Below, in pieces: positions 33,757-45,891 of a stretch of DNA of 47,816 nt (the stretch's first letter is position 1; the number at the start of each line of letters is the position of its first letter). The notes below the pieces were generated by a model. The model saw only the letters and a program-made list of their open reading frames with translations. It made no database searches and was not told the DNA's origin. Source of the stretch: Helochares maculicollis (Eukaryota; Arthropoda; Insecta; Coleoptera; Hydrophilidae); NCBI GenBank assembly GCA_033557835.1, contig JAWQRO010000227.1:1-47816 (forward strand), in the 5' to 3' direction. Position numbers and translations under genes: made by a program.

Positions 33757-35605
33757 ATGGCCACTATTCACATACAAAGCGGGAAAGATAGCTGGAAAAC
33801 GAATTCAAAACCCGCGAGGATTCATTATACGCCGTTCCAAATTCATGCAGATTGTGACGCCCCGATCGATAAATACTTTGAAACTTTTATAAAAAATGAA
33901 GAAGATGGAAGTAAGTAGCAATTGTTTGCCCATAACCTCAGCTTCGCGATTACTTAATTTAATATTTCAGCGCTTACGGCTTCTTTTCGAGGGCGACCTT
34001 TGGACGGCAAAACCGTGGAATTACCAGAAGGATATAAAGGCTTAGTATTGCAAGAAAAATTAAAGCCGATTACAGATAAGGATGAACGAAAGCTCTTCAT
34101 ATGGCACACATTCGATAAAGTCGTTTATTGGAACTACGATAAGAAACCCAGTCGAAATGATGCTTTTGCTCAAGCCTTAGAATGGATAGAAATTGCGGAA
34201 TGCGTATGTATCATGCATTTGCTGTTGGTTAATCAATATGAAGAATTAAATCTACTTTCAATTTCATTTTCAAATAGTATATAATCTTGGGATTTTTAGC
34301 TAAAACAACGATTCTCAATCGCAGTTTTACAGTAACCAGACCATTCAAACACCAATCATATTTCAATTCAATATAGACTTTAAGATTCATGTCTATTTCT
34401 AGGAAAATGTTGTTCATTAGGTAAAATATTCGAAAACATTCATATTCCTCTAAAGGCAGCGGGTAATATTACCTGGAAATTCTTAGACAGTAACATTCGG
34501 TATAATAATTGCACAGTTTTTAAGGAACTTAATTACTGATGGCTGCCTATATTATAAGGGTTTATATCGTATTTCTCTTCTTACTGAGAGAATAATATAA
34601 CAATTCTTGCTTTATTAAAGTCGATATAATTTTTGAGAATTTGTCCATGCAATGTACAATGGTTTAATTTTTAGAATTTACTTTTTTACATTCCCGTATA
34701 ACTATACGAAGTATAATAAAGGGAAGGTATTGGGATCAAGAAAAAATTTGATCTTGAAATTTTGGCGGATCGCCACGTTTTGAGTGCCTCTGAATCCATT
34801 TTGACCATTTTTGGCATGTCTGTGTGTGCATGTAAACACGATAGCGGTCAGACCGTTTGAGGTGGAGCGATGAAATTTGGTATATCTTAATGCAAAATCT
34901 TAGATCTGTATTAGCTTTTGAGGCACGTAGAACCACCACAAGTACCTGTTTACCTACACAGTTTTGACATTTTTTCAAGTAAAGTAGTCTTTAAAATTAA
35001 GCTATCAGATTGAAATTTCTTACACATCTTAAATATCACAAAAAACTCACAGATACAAATTTTTAACATGAACGGAGTGCTATTTTTATAATGTTGAAAA
35101 TTCCATTTTCATAGGCTTTGGAATAAAAAAAATTTACAAAAATTCTAAACATGGAAAATATAGCAATAACAAATAGTTCTGTTTAATTATGAAAACCAGA
35201 AGTGCGACTTTACCGTCATAAATTTAATTTTTTAGTTATGCATTTATATTCTTAAATGGGATCCTTCCCTTAGTTATGAATTCACTTTTTATAACTAAAA
35301 CCTTCGCAAAAGGTTTTAACAAGCGTTCGATATTGCAGACTAGTTAAGAGTATAAATATAATTTTTAAACACAAAGTATCATATATTACATAAAGAAACA
35401 TTAAAAATATTTCGAAGCACTCCAGATTTTTCTACAGGAGATGTTGAAAGTAGGAAATATTGTTTGTAGCAACATATTCTAGAAATAATTGACAATTTAA
35501 AGACAAAATGAAAAATGTTCTAACTTCACAATTAAATTTTATACCTGATATTTAAAATTATGATATTTATAATTTCAGCTTCATGCTCCTATTGTTGAAG
35601 AATGA
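33757..35605 (+). CDS. RNASEH2C: Ribonuclease H2 subunit C, three exons
   Basis: RNase H2 removes ribonucleotides and RNA from DNA duplexes in the nucleus; subunit C is a non-catalytic scaffold subunit. Exons are 33757-33910, 33971-34203 and 35579-35605, giving 137 residues. The family signature FRGRPLDGKTVELPEGYKG starts near residue 55. A C-terminal block with the pattern IW...W..D.KPS..DAFAQALEWIEIAE follows. Exon 3 is only 27 bases and adds LHAPIVEE, which parallels the vertebrate ending IHAQVPED; splicing TGC|GTATGT to TTTCAG|CTT keeps phase 0. The start codon has a good context (AAAATGG). The last intron contains dispersed-repeat copy B. Poly(A) signal AATAAA is at 35703-35708. Sequence divergence is high, as is usual for this subunit, but the motif order is convincing. 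Confidence 0.9.
34717..35347 (-). repeat. Dispersed repeat, copy B, in the last RNASEH2C intron
   Basis: Reversed copy of the segment at 5360-5997, alignable over its whole length with small indels. Its outer edge (34690-34720) adds CCCGTATAACTATACGAAG next to AAAGGGAAGGTATTG, which copy A lacks, so that may be flanking sequence or the true end of the element. It has no coding capacity. Confidence 0.8.
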
Positions 35606-38600
35606 CCTCAGCTCCAAAATTAGGACTTAATTTCAGATAGGTGCAAAATATCAATTAAAAAGCAACGTTCAGCAACATCATCAACTTTAAATACATGACT
35701 TGAATAAAGGATACTAGCAAAATAAACATAATAAAACAATTTAATAAAACTTCAACATAAAATAAAGTTTCAACAGGTTTTAGTAATAAGAATAATATAT
35801 AAAAATTAGTTAAAAAATATAAAATATCAATTTTAGAGATAAAAAAACAATAGCTTCAAACCAGTGCCTTCTTGTTAACGAAATGTATTATGTTACCGTT
35901 AAATGTGTTATGTTATTGATATTAGAATAAGGAATAATAAAAATAAACTCTCAATGGGATTTAGTTTTTTATTATAAATCTTCAGTTTATAGCTTAACTA
36001 ACATAAAGTGCCCATCCCCTGTGAAAGTATTATTTTATTTTATTTATTTACGGTAAGCAACATTGCTCTTTACAGCTTCCTACTATAATTAAATACTCTA
36101 AAATCTGTTGTACTAACAATTAAATATATTTTTTTTATTATAATACGTCACTATATTTGTTTTTATTATTAATAAACCGTAGACTTCTGCCATTGAGCAT
36201 GTTGCATATCCACGTTTTTAATAATACTTATTGATTGTTTTTTCAGCTACTAATAATAATTCCATTCAGGTTGGTCTTTTCTTATCTGCACTTTTTTTTT
36301 AATTAACAATGTCTGTGAATTGATTTTTAATGTAAAAACAAATAACAGAACTGTAATGCAAGGGGCAAATGTGGTGTAGATTGCTGTTTCATTTCGAATG
36401 AAATTTTCAAATTGAATTCAAGAATCAACTAAAAATTGAATTCAAAAGTAAACTTAAAAATGGACGCAAGATTAAATTTAAAGTTGAATTCAAAGTTCGG
36501 TTTGAAGTCCAATTTAAGATGTTCAATGTCGAAATGAAATTGTGTAGTACTTAAATTCAAATAAAAATACTTTATTGTTACATATATAAAATTGAGCGAA
36601 AATTAAGTGACAAAGCCAAGTTGAACTACTTCAGATTTGCAGATTTACACCAAATTTCCCCGAGCGTTTGTTTCTAGCAACATGTTGAATACAGAGACGT
36701 TTTATCAATTTTATTTAATGAGGATGCCTTTTTTATTGTGATTCTAAGTACATTCATGAACAGTTTTTTTATCCTTAATGATTGAATGAACGGTAGTTTA
36801 TTTATAAAATGGTTTTTATTAGCTGCGTTCAAATTTGTCAGGGATGCCAAAAGAAATAGTTTCAGAGACGATGGACTAGATTTGTTTATTTAGTTAAATT
36901 AAGAGTAGCTTTTCTCATGTGTATTCGATGATACAATTAGATGGTTGTGGTATTGAAAACGGTCTGGATTTTAAAATTTAATTTTTAGTGGCTATATCTT
37001 GTTTATATAACTCCCCTTTTTAAAATCTTACAGCCTCCAAAAAACGTCTAAACTACTTAACAATCGAAACATTTATTTATAAATTCTTTACTTGTTATAC
37101 TTTTCTGGATTAGAGGTAGCGTGTGTGTTTTTTCAAATCCTTAGTGAAAAACGTTTATAATCTCATTTTATAACGATGGTTATAAATACATTTAGAGCTT
37201 TAAGTGTTGGGTTAGGTTAAACATTTATGATCTATGTCTATGAGATTTACATTTTAGATTGAAATGAAGTCAGTTTCAAAATTTTTACACGTTGGAATTG
37301 GAGTTTTTCAATAGACGGGATTAACGCAATAGATGGTCGCAGGTTGGCAGGGATTTGTTGTTTTGGTTCAAGTTAATTGCACGGGATCAGATGATTCGAT
37401 TTTTTGTTCGCAAGGGGCACATTTCTAATATTTATAGGTATTATTTTACATCGCTACATTTATACAATAAAAATAGCTAATTATTTACAAACTAGTTCTT
37501 GAAGTAGTTTACATTTTACACCTTTAATATACAGAGTTTTAAATTTTCAATAGATTGACATGTATTAAAAATTTAATTTAATATTTAAGTTCTAATCTTA
37601 TTAAAATGTACAGCGAATTCTCTCCACTTTAAGATGTTTTAAACTTTATAGTTAATTACAAAAATTGGCTTTTTTATCGATTTATTAGGTTAAAGATAGT
37701 CAATGTGCTTTCGACTTGGTGTTACGTTCTTGAAACCACAGACTTTTATTTGATGGTGGTTGTTTTGAGGAAGGGTTGGGAAATGGTTTTAAAAAAGGGT
37801 CGTGTGTGCTTGAGTAATTAAGAAATTTGTGATAGTTAACCATTTAGATGAAATTGATATTACTTGATTTTTAAATACAAACAAGTTCTACTTTGCACAG
37901 CAATTTTCATTTTTTAAATATAATTTTGTCAACATTTTCAATACCACTGTTATAATAAGAGTGATAGTAAGAATATAATGGTTTTGCAGTGTTTTGCCAG
38001 TTGCCGATGAGCCACAGTTCAAATAAGTGTTTACTCGTTGCTCCTTGTTCTGAAAGGTGGCGATTTTCTGATTCGAAACTTAGCATTTTTGGTTTTGACT
38101 TTGCTTTCATGAGTATCACTGTTAATTTTTTTCATTATCACCTTTCGTTTTGTTACCATTTTAGAAATAAATGCAGCTGTTTCATTAGAATGACAAAAAA
38201 GCCAACACTTGCTATAACATTGGCAAAAATCTCAACTTGCAAAACGCAACCTCTAAATTGACAAAGGCTTTGAGTTGAAAGCCCCCAACTTTAAAATTCA
38301 ATTAGTAGGCAGCAATAAAAATCATGAAAATACAATAGTTAAAAAATTGGGAAATAAAATCATTTGAATAATTGAGATAAGGTAAATCACAAAGTCATAA
38401 GTATTTACATTACTTAATGATAATAATAATAATTACACCATTAGAAACAAAGCTTATATATATAGTAGGGTGTAAAAATTATCCAACAAAGATAAATGAT
38501 TAGAAACAAAAGGAAGTGACAAATATAAACGCAGTTCCAACTTAAAATTAATTGGTATACGACACTCTAAGTTCATTAAAATTATTCACACACTCACAGT

Positions 38601-39935
38601 CACAATGACAGTCACACCTTACACAGCCATACTGTTTATATTATATATACAAGTATAGTTTAAATTTTGAAGCACTGACTCTATTGTGAACTCTTTCCAT
38701 TAAGAGTTTGTATTCGGAAAAACAAGGCTTCGCTGCCGCTTTAAAAAGAGCCCATGCAAACACTTTCCAACTCGTAAAATGTGGCAATATTTTAGAATGG
38801 CTTATCCATTTAATAAGCTTTTCAGATTAAAGAAGTAATGGACTTGATTTGAAGTCGAGGTTTTTGAAACCATGGATTCAAAATGGTGGGATTTAAAATG
38901 GTAGGATTGAAAATCATGATTTGAAAATCATCGATTTAATTATTTCATGATCATGCGTTTCAAAATCACTAATTTTTAAATAGTAGATTTAAGCTCATTA
39001 TTTTCAAAGTTGCACATGCCATTGCTGTGAGGGTTACGATTGTGACTTTTAAAATTGTGGATTTCGAAATAGTTTTTATATTGGTCCACAGCCAAAGAAA
39101 GACGAAAAAGTCTGGTCCCAATTGTTGAACCCCTACAAATATTTGGATAACGCATTTTGATAAGCAGTAAAATGGTTGACAGTCCAATTTTTTAAATTTT
39201 ATAATTTAGTTCCTATTAAGTCTTTTTGTAGAATTATTTTTGGCCCTTCTTAATACTTTGACCCTAGATCATTTTTTATCTAGTTGTTGAATATAATGAC
39301 GATTTTTCCGTGGTAGCAAGTTTTATTAAGCATTTCTATATGTTATTAAATAATCTCTTTGAGAGTATGATTTTATTTTGCAGGAATTAGCACATTTTAT
39401 TACTTGTAGCCTAACTGAATCTACAAACGATAGCACCAGAGAGATGAGATATTTATTTTTAAGCATCATCGCATATTTTAAATGCATTCAAAATTAGTTT
39501 GCTTTGCTTTTTGTAATGCAGATCGATCTTTATAAATATTTGGCATTTTTAAAAATTAGGTATGAATGCGTATACAAATTATCAACTACAGTCTAAGCTG
39601 GCCAATAACTGAATTTGAGATTATCCCTTCAATACTTGCATATCTAAAATTCTAGAAAAATATTTTAAACACGTCTTTCATAGCTGATAACTTTTTGCTT
39701 GGTTTTTGACTTTATTTTGCGAATGTAAATAGAGCTAAATCAATAAATTTATGTAAATTAGTTGGTTATTTATGTTCAATTAGTACGTTTTTTTGTGCAT
39801 ATTATTTACATTTGATTAAATGATGTAGTTAAAATCTTTTAAAATTGTGATGTTTTGATTATAAATTTTAATTCTTCGAGATCCAAATGTGGCACGTTAT
39901 AAAAATGCCACAATTCCAAGTGATGATTAAATAAA
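35606..39935. other. Long AT-rich intergenic region
   Basis: After the RNASEH2C 3' UTR no coding exon or transposon is recognisable. Locally repeated phrases occur near 36.40-36.53 kb (GAATTCAA-type words) and near 38.87-38.99 kb. Confidence 0.4.
38870..38990 (+). repeat. Degenerate short tandem repeat
   Basis: Irregular 14-18-base units of the form TGGATTCAAAA, TGGTGGGATTTAAAA, TGGTAGGATTGAAAATCA, TGATTTGAAAATCA. The copies are diverged and the array is short. Confidence 0.4.
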
Positions 39936-39937
39936 TA

Positions 39938-40908
39938 CAGTGAAACCTCGAGTCACAAACAAATCAGCCTAAGAAAACAATTTCAGTACAAATTTGGACT
40001 TGACACGCATGTATCGGTTGACAAATGCTGACCAGTGCACTGAATGCACAAACATTACAGCGTTACGACAATGACTCAAGTATCAATACTACATGACTTG
40101 TACTCTGTTGTTTACTTTGTTGTTGAGTTCGTTCTTATTTTGTGGATTTTTATTAATAAATAATAATATATGAAATTGCCACATTAGTGTCTTCTGCCTC
40201 CTAACACTTTTCTTTTGTTCATCCTATGGGCTAGCAAGTAATTTACAATTTTCAGAGGTAATATACAAAGGCTATTTCTTCCAAGTGTTTTAAGGTCACT
40301 AAGGACACGAAATTCACCCTGTATGAATATTGAAAGGGTTACTTTTATATCTTCTACTGTATAAATGTCATTAACAAGGTATGGAATTATATATCAATCG
40401 CAAATGCTTTAGTCGATACTTTGGTTAGGGTCTGTGCCTCTTGGTTTGCAACACCAACAGATGAAGATTTATGCAGGAAGATTTCGCAGAAGATGAAAAG
40501 GAAGAAGCGATATTAGTTTCAAGTGTCGAGGTTAATTACATTTTTACCTTTAGAAGTAAACTGCAAACTTTCATTGAGAAACATCTAGACAGAACTATGA
40601 TCAGCCAAGTCATTGGCATTTTTAATGACAATGTGATGTCCCATTTCATTCTATTAAAAGCAGTTTTCCTCTTTCTCCTCCATGTACAAATTCCAATAAC
40701 TTTAACCCTCAAATGTAAGTACTGTTTGTTTTATATTATATATCTTTACCAAATATAGTTCTTTAAGCAATAAAAAAACAGTAATTCTGAGGCAAGCAAA
40801 CATGTAAATTGTATTTACATTTGTATTTACATTGATTTCAGTGGCACAAATTATCTCCACTAGCAAACAAAGTCAAACATCATTTTAGTTCGTGATTCGA
40901 GGTACCAC
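39938..40908 (+). mobile_element. Internally deleted pogo/Tigger-like DNA transposon
   Basis: Ends CAGTGAAACCTCGAGTCAC (left) and GTGGTACCTCGAATCACGAA (reversed right) are inverted repeats flanked by TA on both sides (39936-39937, 40909-40910). The 971-bp element is too short for a full transposase. Inside, 40553-40640 reads LQTFIEKHLDRTMISQ followed by a LFNDN/IFNDN-MSHF block, which matches the C-terminal region of Tigger-type transposases. The catalytic domain is missing. It is a non-autonomous relic. Confidence 0.8.
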
Positions 40909-40910
40909 TA

Positions 40911-42580
40911 TGGTGCATAAATCTCCCCAATTGATATTCCATTAACCTATGTAATTATAATTATATTTGCATGGAAACTATCATTGCTGAAAGAGCACAT
41001 TGCTTTGGAGAAAATTTTAAAACAAATTCTTTACTATAGTCTGATATTTTTGTTTTCTTGGCTAAGCTCCAAATTCATAACAATTTTTTTTTAATTTAAA
41101 GCAATCCAAGACAATAGGAGCAAGTTTGAAAGCTTTTAATTTCACATTTTATGAAAAAATGTTAAGTTGTATCAATATTTGACTGCCAAAATTGGTTGAA
41201 ATGAAGCAAAAATTCTTTTCACTGTCTCTTAAATATGTTTAGGCATAGCGTCCTAGGTTACTCAACATAAATCCGCATACATAGTTTGAATATTGTGAGC
41301 CAAGCAAGATGATTTGCAAAATTTTCACAATATGAAAATCATTGACAAACTTTCAATGAAATCCAAGTTTAACTGTTACTAATCTTTTGAGTACTTAGGC
41401 AGATACAATAATTTACGAGTTTGTTTTTAAAGAAAAACGCTGTGTTCTTTTAGTTTGATTACAAACTCATGATCTGCAAATCCTAAATTGAAATATACGC
41501 AAAACTCATTTATATTCATATCTTAAAACAAATATAAAGCGATAAAGAAATCAAACTGACATCCTACCTTATAGTTAAAATATGCCCTTTAAACAAGTCA
41601 AGCTTTGTCCGTTTCAAGACAGTCTGCTCTCCAAGCAAAATGGTTGACTAAAGTAAAGAATGTTGTTTTTAACATCATGTCTCAGCCAAGCTGTCTCCTA
41701 GATTTTAAAGTCATAAAATGAAACTCGTAAAGTCTGTTTGTACAAGCAATTGCACATCACCCAAAACCATCAGAGCCAATGAGAGACATGGATTTCAATT
41801 TCTTGATTGGCTCCTACAGTTTTAAATAAGTTAGGATTACACCTTGGAACTAACTTGCACTTGCATTGGTAGAGATATGCAAAAGAAACTGTATCGGTAA
41901 TATTTAAAAAAAAATCAGAATGAACGTCCTCTATGAACATTACGCAACGATTAACAATACTTATGGTAGTTGTTTTTAAGCTTCAAAATCTTTTAGAATG
42001 AACATCAATGCACTTATAAGAAAGAAAATTGTATCTTTTATCAGTTAAATAATTTGCCATACAAGAAAAACTTAAAAAGGTTTAAGTTTGAATACACTAC
42101 AACATTGATTTTTTGCGCTTAACATTTTTACCTACAGCTCAAACAGTTTTAAGATGTAATTTTTACTGTAACTTCAAATAGAATTTCACATTATTTCCAA
42201 AAGCATTTGCATGAGCCTTAATATTTATCATGTGTTGATTTACAATCTAACAATAAATTGTGTTGTTTGTAACAATATTTTAAATACAAATAAAATTGGC
42301 AGGTAATTTTTAAATTCTAGATTTTTTTGTGGCGATTATAGAAACTTTAGGTACTTTTGTTGTATACTTAAATACATTATAAATGCACAACTTACAAATC
42401 AAAGAGCAGAATATAGAACAAACAAATTAATATTAAGCAAAAATGCCAAACTAAAACTTTAAAAATTAGTTATTTTTAGAAACCAAACAGCTTCATAATA
42501 TTTTAGGAACATCAGTACCGTAAATGTCCATTTAAACATCAAATCAATAACAAATACAAACCAAAAATTATACTTTACCT
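40911..42580. other. AT-rich region without genes
   Basis: Nothing recognisable on either strand. Confidence 0.4.
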
Positions 42581-42589
42581 TACCATACA

Positions 42590-42719
42590 AAATGGCAGCA
42601 CAACCTCAATTGCTACTGCCACTATTACTGGTGAAGCTACAACAGCGGCTGCAATTGCAAGTGCCTCTCAGTTATACCAACAATTGCAACTACAACCACA
42701 ATCAAGCCATCTTAACTAA
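42590..42719 (+). other. Coding-like Q/A/T-rich island, unassigned
   Basis: A 130-base stretch is clearly richer in GC than its flanks. One + frame reads NGSTTSIATATITGEATTAA and then AAIASASQLYQQLQLQPQSS with a stop at 42717-42719; another begins with an ATG at 42593. AATAAA hexamers follow at once. It could be the last exon of a + strand gene or a low-complexity piece of the par-1 3' UTR read backwards. I do not recognise a family. Confidence 0.3.
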
Positions 42720-44313
42720 AAAAAATAAATAAATAAAAAACAAAAAAGGGTCAAAAATAAAAAGAAATTTAGTTATATTAAAAAGTTGTGTATTTTTCAT
42801 CATCATTATTATTATCATCAAATATTATTACTTAATAGACTGTAAAATTTTCTATAACCGCCATTTGTTTACATTATAATATATACAAGAAGTCACAAAT
42901 TTTTTACTCATTTTTTACCTCTTAAAACTTGGAAATTGACACTAACATATTTTAGACGATTTTGTTTTCTTGTTTCTTCTTTTCCTTTTATTAAGTGAAT
43001 TTACATTAATATTGCAAAAATTTGTGAAAAATCCTATAGCTTTGTGTACAGTTACAATTATGACAAAAATATTCAATTTTATTACAGTACGTTTTTATTT
43101 AATTTAACCAACTATTTGCGAATTAAAAAAAAATCCCAGTTTGTCACGCTGTACAAACTAAAGTTGGCGCTCTTTCTCCTAATTATAAATAAATATATTT
43201 AATACAAAAAAAAAGAAAACCCATACGTAATATTTAACAAAATAACAAATACAATTTTCGTAATCCTAGTAATGCTTTATTGTTAAAATAACAAAAAAAC
43301 ACTAAAAAAATCCACTCGAATCTTGTAGTCATTTTCGTCGAAAAGTGTACCACAATTTACTAAAAACTCTTTTAAATTAAAAAATAAGGGCCGTCGCTTT
43401 TGTTAATATATTACAAATGAGAGATCGGAGTACTCTTAACATATCATTTTCTTTGCTTAGTGTAGAGATTTCTTAATTAGTTCTTAATAGTTCAGAAAAC
43501 AACTCAATTCCACTTATCACATGAAATTATTTAATTTATAAACAAAAATTAGCTAAAAAATTATAATAAGTAGTCCTTAAAAATGTTTAAAACTTAAAGG
43601 GGTTGGTGTAAAATTATAAACACTATAATATTTTACATGTTTGTCCATATATCTCATCGTTTTTTCTTTTAAAGATGTAGTAGGGGAAGAAATATAATTA
43701 CGGAGAAACATTTGCATGGCCGAAAAATTTCATTCACAGGCAGGAGAATGGTCAAAAAATATTTATCACATAAATTATGATGAAATTTTCAATTTTGATG
43801 AAATTTGGAGGAATACATTGTGAAATTTTAATGCTGGTACAAAAGTTATGGATGAAAAGTAATTTTATCCGGATTATTTTTTAAAACCTAATTTTGGTCG
43901 CTGTTTCACATCACACCACGTCAACAAATTCTTCTCCTTGCGCCTCAATCTATTCGAACGCTACAAAACATGGCCAATTCGAAATAGGTTGAACTATTTG
44001 TACCCTTTTTTGTAGTGCTGATCTCATCGTCACATGGCGACATCTTCGTTAATTCATTTCATTTATTTATTGAAACCTAAATGTATTTATATAACTGTAG
44101 TAGTACCAAAATTAGAAACCACTGTTCAATGAAATCGCTACACTGCTTTCCAACAGTAAGTTGAGTTCCGCATGTTTACTTTTTTATTATTTTTTTGTAT
44201 GTTTAAGTGTCTGTCTCTTGGTTTTCCTTAGCTATGTGTTAATCTCGAGGGGTGTTGTGTCGTTATTCTGAGTCGCAGGGCTCTGCCTCAGAATCGGTTT
44301 CTGTTGCATCTAG
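42720..44313 (-). other. Probable par-1 3' UTR and flank
   Basis: Non-coding DNA after the par-1 stop. Overlapping AATAAA hexamers on the - strand near 44062-44071 would end a 3' UTR of about 250 bases, and further hexamers lie beyond. No other feature seen. Confidence 0.4.
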
Positions 44314-45891
44314 TCACAGTTTCAACTCGTTGGCTATTTTGCTCGCGATGTTTTTGAAACCGATACTAGTACCTGTAAAAAATTCCAACATACAATTACA
44401 TATTTTCAATAATTTATTTCAACGTTAAATTTATGGAAATTAACATTTTTTGATTTAAATTTATCTTTGATAGGAATATTCAAATTGTACACTATATATT
44501 AAAAAGCCATGTTTTTATTTAATATTGACTCCAATTCTGTTGATAGTATCAAATTCTTTCTCGTTTTCCCACAATTAATTAATGTTACAATTAGATGCAG
44601 ATTTTCATTTCTTAGTGGACGAGCAACATTTTTTTTAATTGTGAAATAAAATCAGTCACTGTTTGAGACTATATTTTATTTTGTGTGGACAGTTTTTTTT
44701 TATATATAGGCTGTGTTATAGGTATAATTAAGCCAAAATGATGGGACCCATAAATCTAGTGTTAAATAAATTTTATAGCATGAACATGACTCCTTACCTC
44801 CAGGTTTACTAGTTAATTAATATAATTTATCAGGTTTTCATCTAGCTTCATTGGAATAACTTCACATAACAATTTATGAAGTAGATAAGATTTGTAACAT
44901 ACCTGAAATTCTCTTAAATCGGACACCATTAAGTGAGAGACGTGGAAGTTTGCAGACTTCTATCTCCCACTGCACCAGGCTGTCCGTGTTGGGGTCGCCG
45001 TGCACGCAGAGCAGGAGGAATCGCTCTCTTTGCTCATAGTCACAATTATTGGCATCGAGCACCTTCCTTATTTCCGACATTATATCTCCAGGGTCTCTAC
45101 TGGACGTCGTCTTCATCGACCATGTAAATCGTAATGAACGTGGCTTCACTTGTTCGTCATTTTGAGGGGTACCTTGCACTCTGAAATCAAAAAGCAACCC
45201 AATTAAAATTAAGGAAAGCAAGGAAAATGCGGAGGTATGTGTTTTACTTGTGGTGTGTTCTCCAATTCATCACGATTTTGAGGGTAACAAGAAAGTTCAT
45301 ACCATAGGTAAAAGTTGTAGGTCTAGCTAGCAGATTATGTGTAAAAAATACCTGATTTATTGTTTTCTGACTTTTTATTTACTTAATTGTTTTTATTTAA
45401 TTTAATTCAATTTCTACAGTAATTATTTTCAGTGTATATCAATTTTTAATTTGACTATCTAACAATGTCAATACTTTGAAAATTAGAGTACATGTATATC
45501 AAAAACTACATCTGCAAAAACCATGCATTAAAATACACAGTACAGGACGTACAGATAAAATACGATGTACAACAATGTGAAATGAAACGACAATCAAAAG
45601 TAGCATGCTGGTTGTATTTAAAAAAAATTTCGTTCTGCTAGCGAAATTTCAATAATTTGTATTAATTCTGTACCATAATAGACACACAATGGTGCGAAAA
45701 AATGATGTGCTGAGTTGTGGGTTTTTAGTATAAAAGCACACCTCAATAAAAATAGGTAGTAGGAAGGTCCCGGATATGGCAACAACCCAATAGGCCCTGA
45801 ATTCATTTCGGGTATTTTTTTTGTTAAACTAACTTACCCCGTACGTAAAGGTGAAGGTCCCTGTTTATTTCCTTGGGTTGGTTCTAAAGGT
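44314..45891 (-). CDS. par-1: par-1/MARK Ser/Thr kinase, last three coding exons (KA1 domain)
   Basis: Par-1/MARK kinases phosphorylate microtubule-associated and polarity proteins at the cell cortex; the C-terminal KA1 domain binds acidic phospholipids and restrains the kinase. Exons on the - strand are 45838-45891, 44903-45180 and 44314-44372. They join in phase (GG|A, then G|GT). Exon two encodes KPRSLRFTWSMKTTSSRDPG, IMSEIRKVLDANNCDYEQ and VCKLPRLSLNGVRFKRIS; the last exon adds GTSIGFKNIASKIANELKL and a stop. This matches the animal MARK tail nearly residue for residue. The 54-base exon encodes a Pro/Gln-rich piece (PLEPTQGNKQGPSPLRTG) of the variable spacer and may be alternatively used. 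The kinase and UBA domains lie beyond the right edge. Confidence 0.95.

Noticed and set aside
34695..34716. Resemblance of TATACGAAGTATA to a loxP arm
   Set aside because: Only one 13-base half-like match with mismatches, no correct spacer or second arm; expected by chance in AT-rich DNA.
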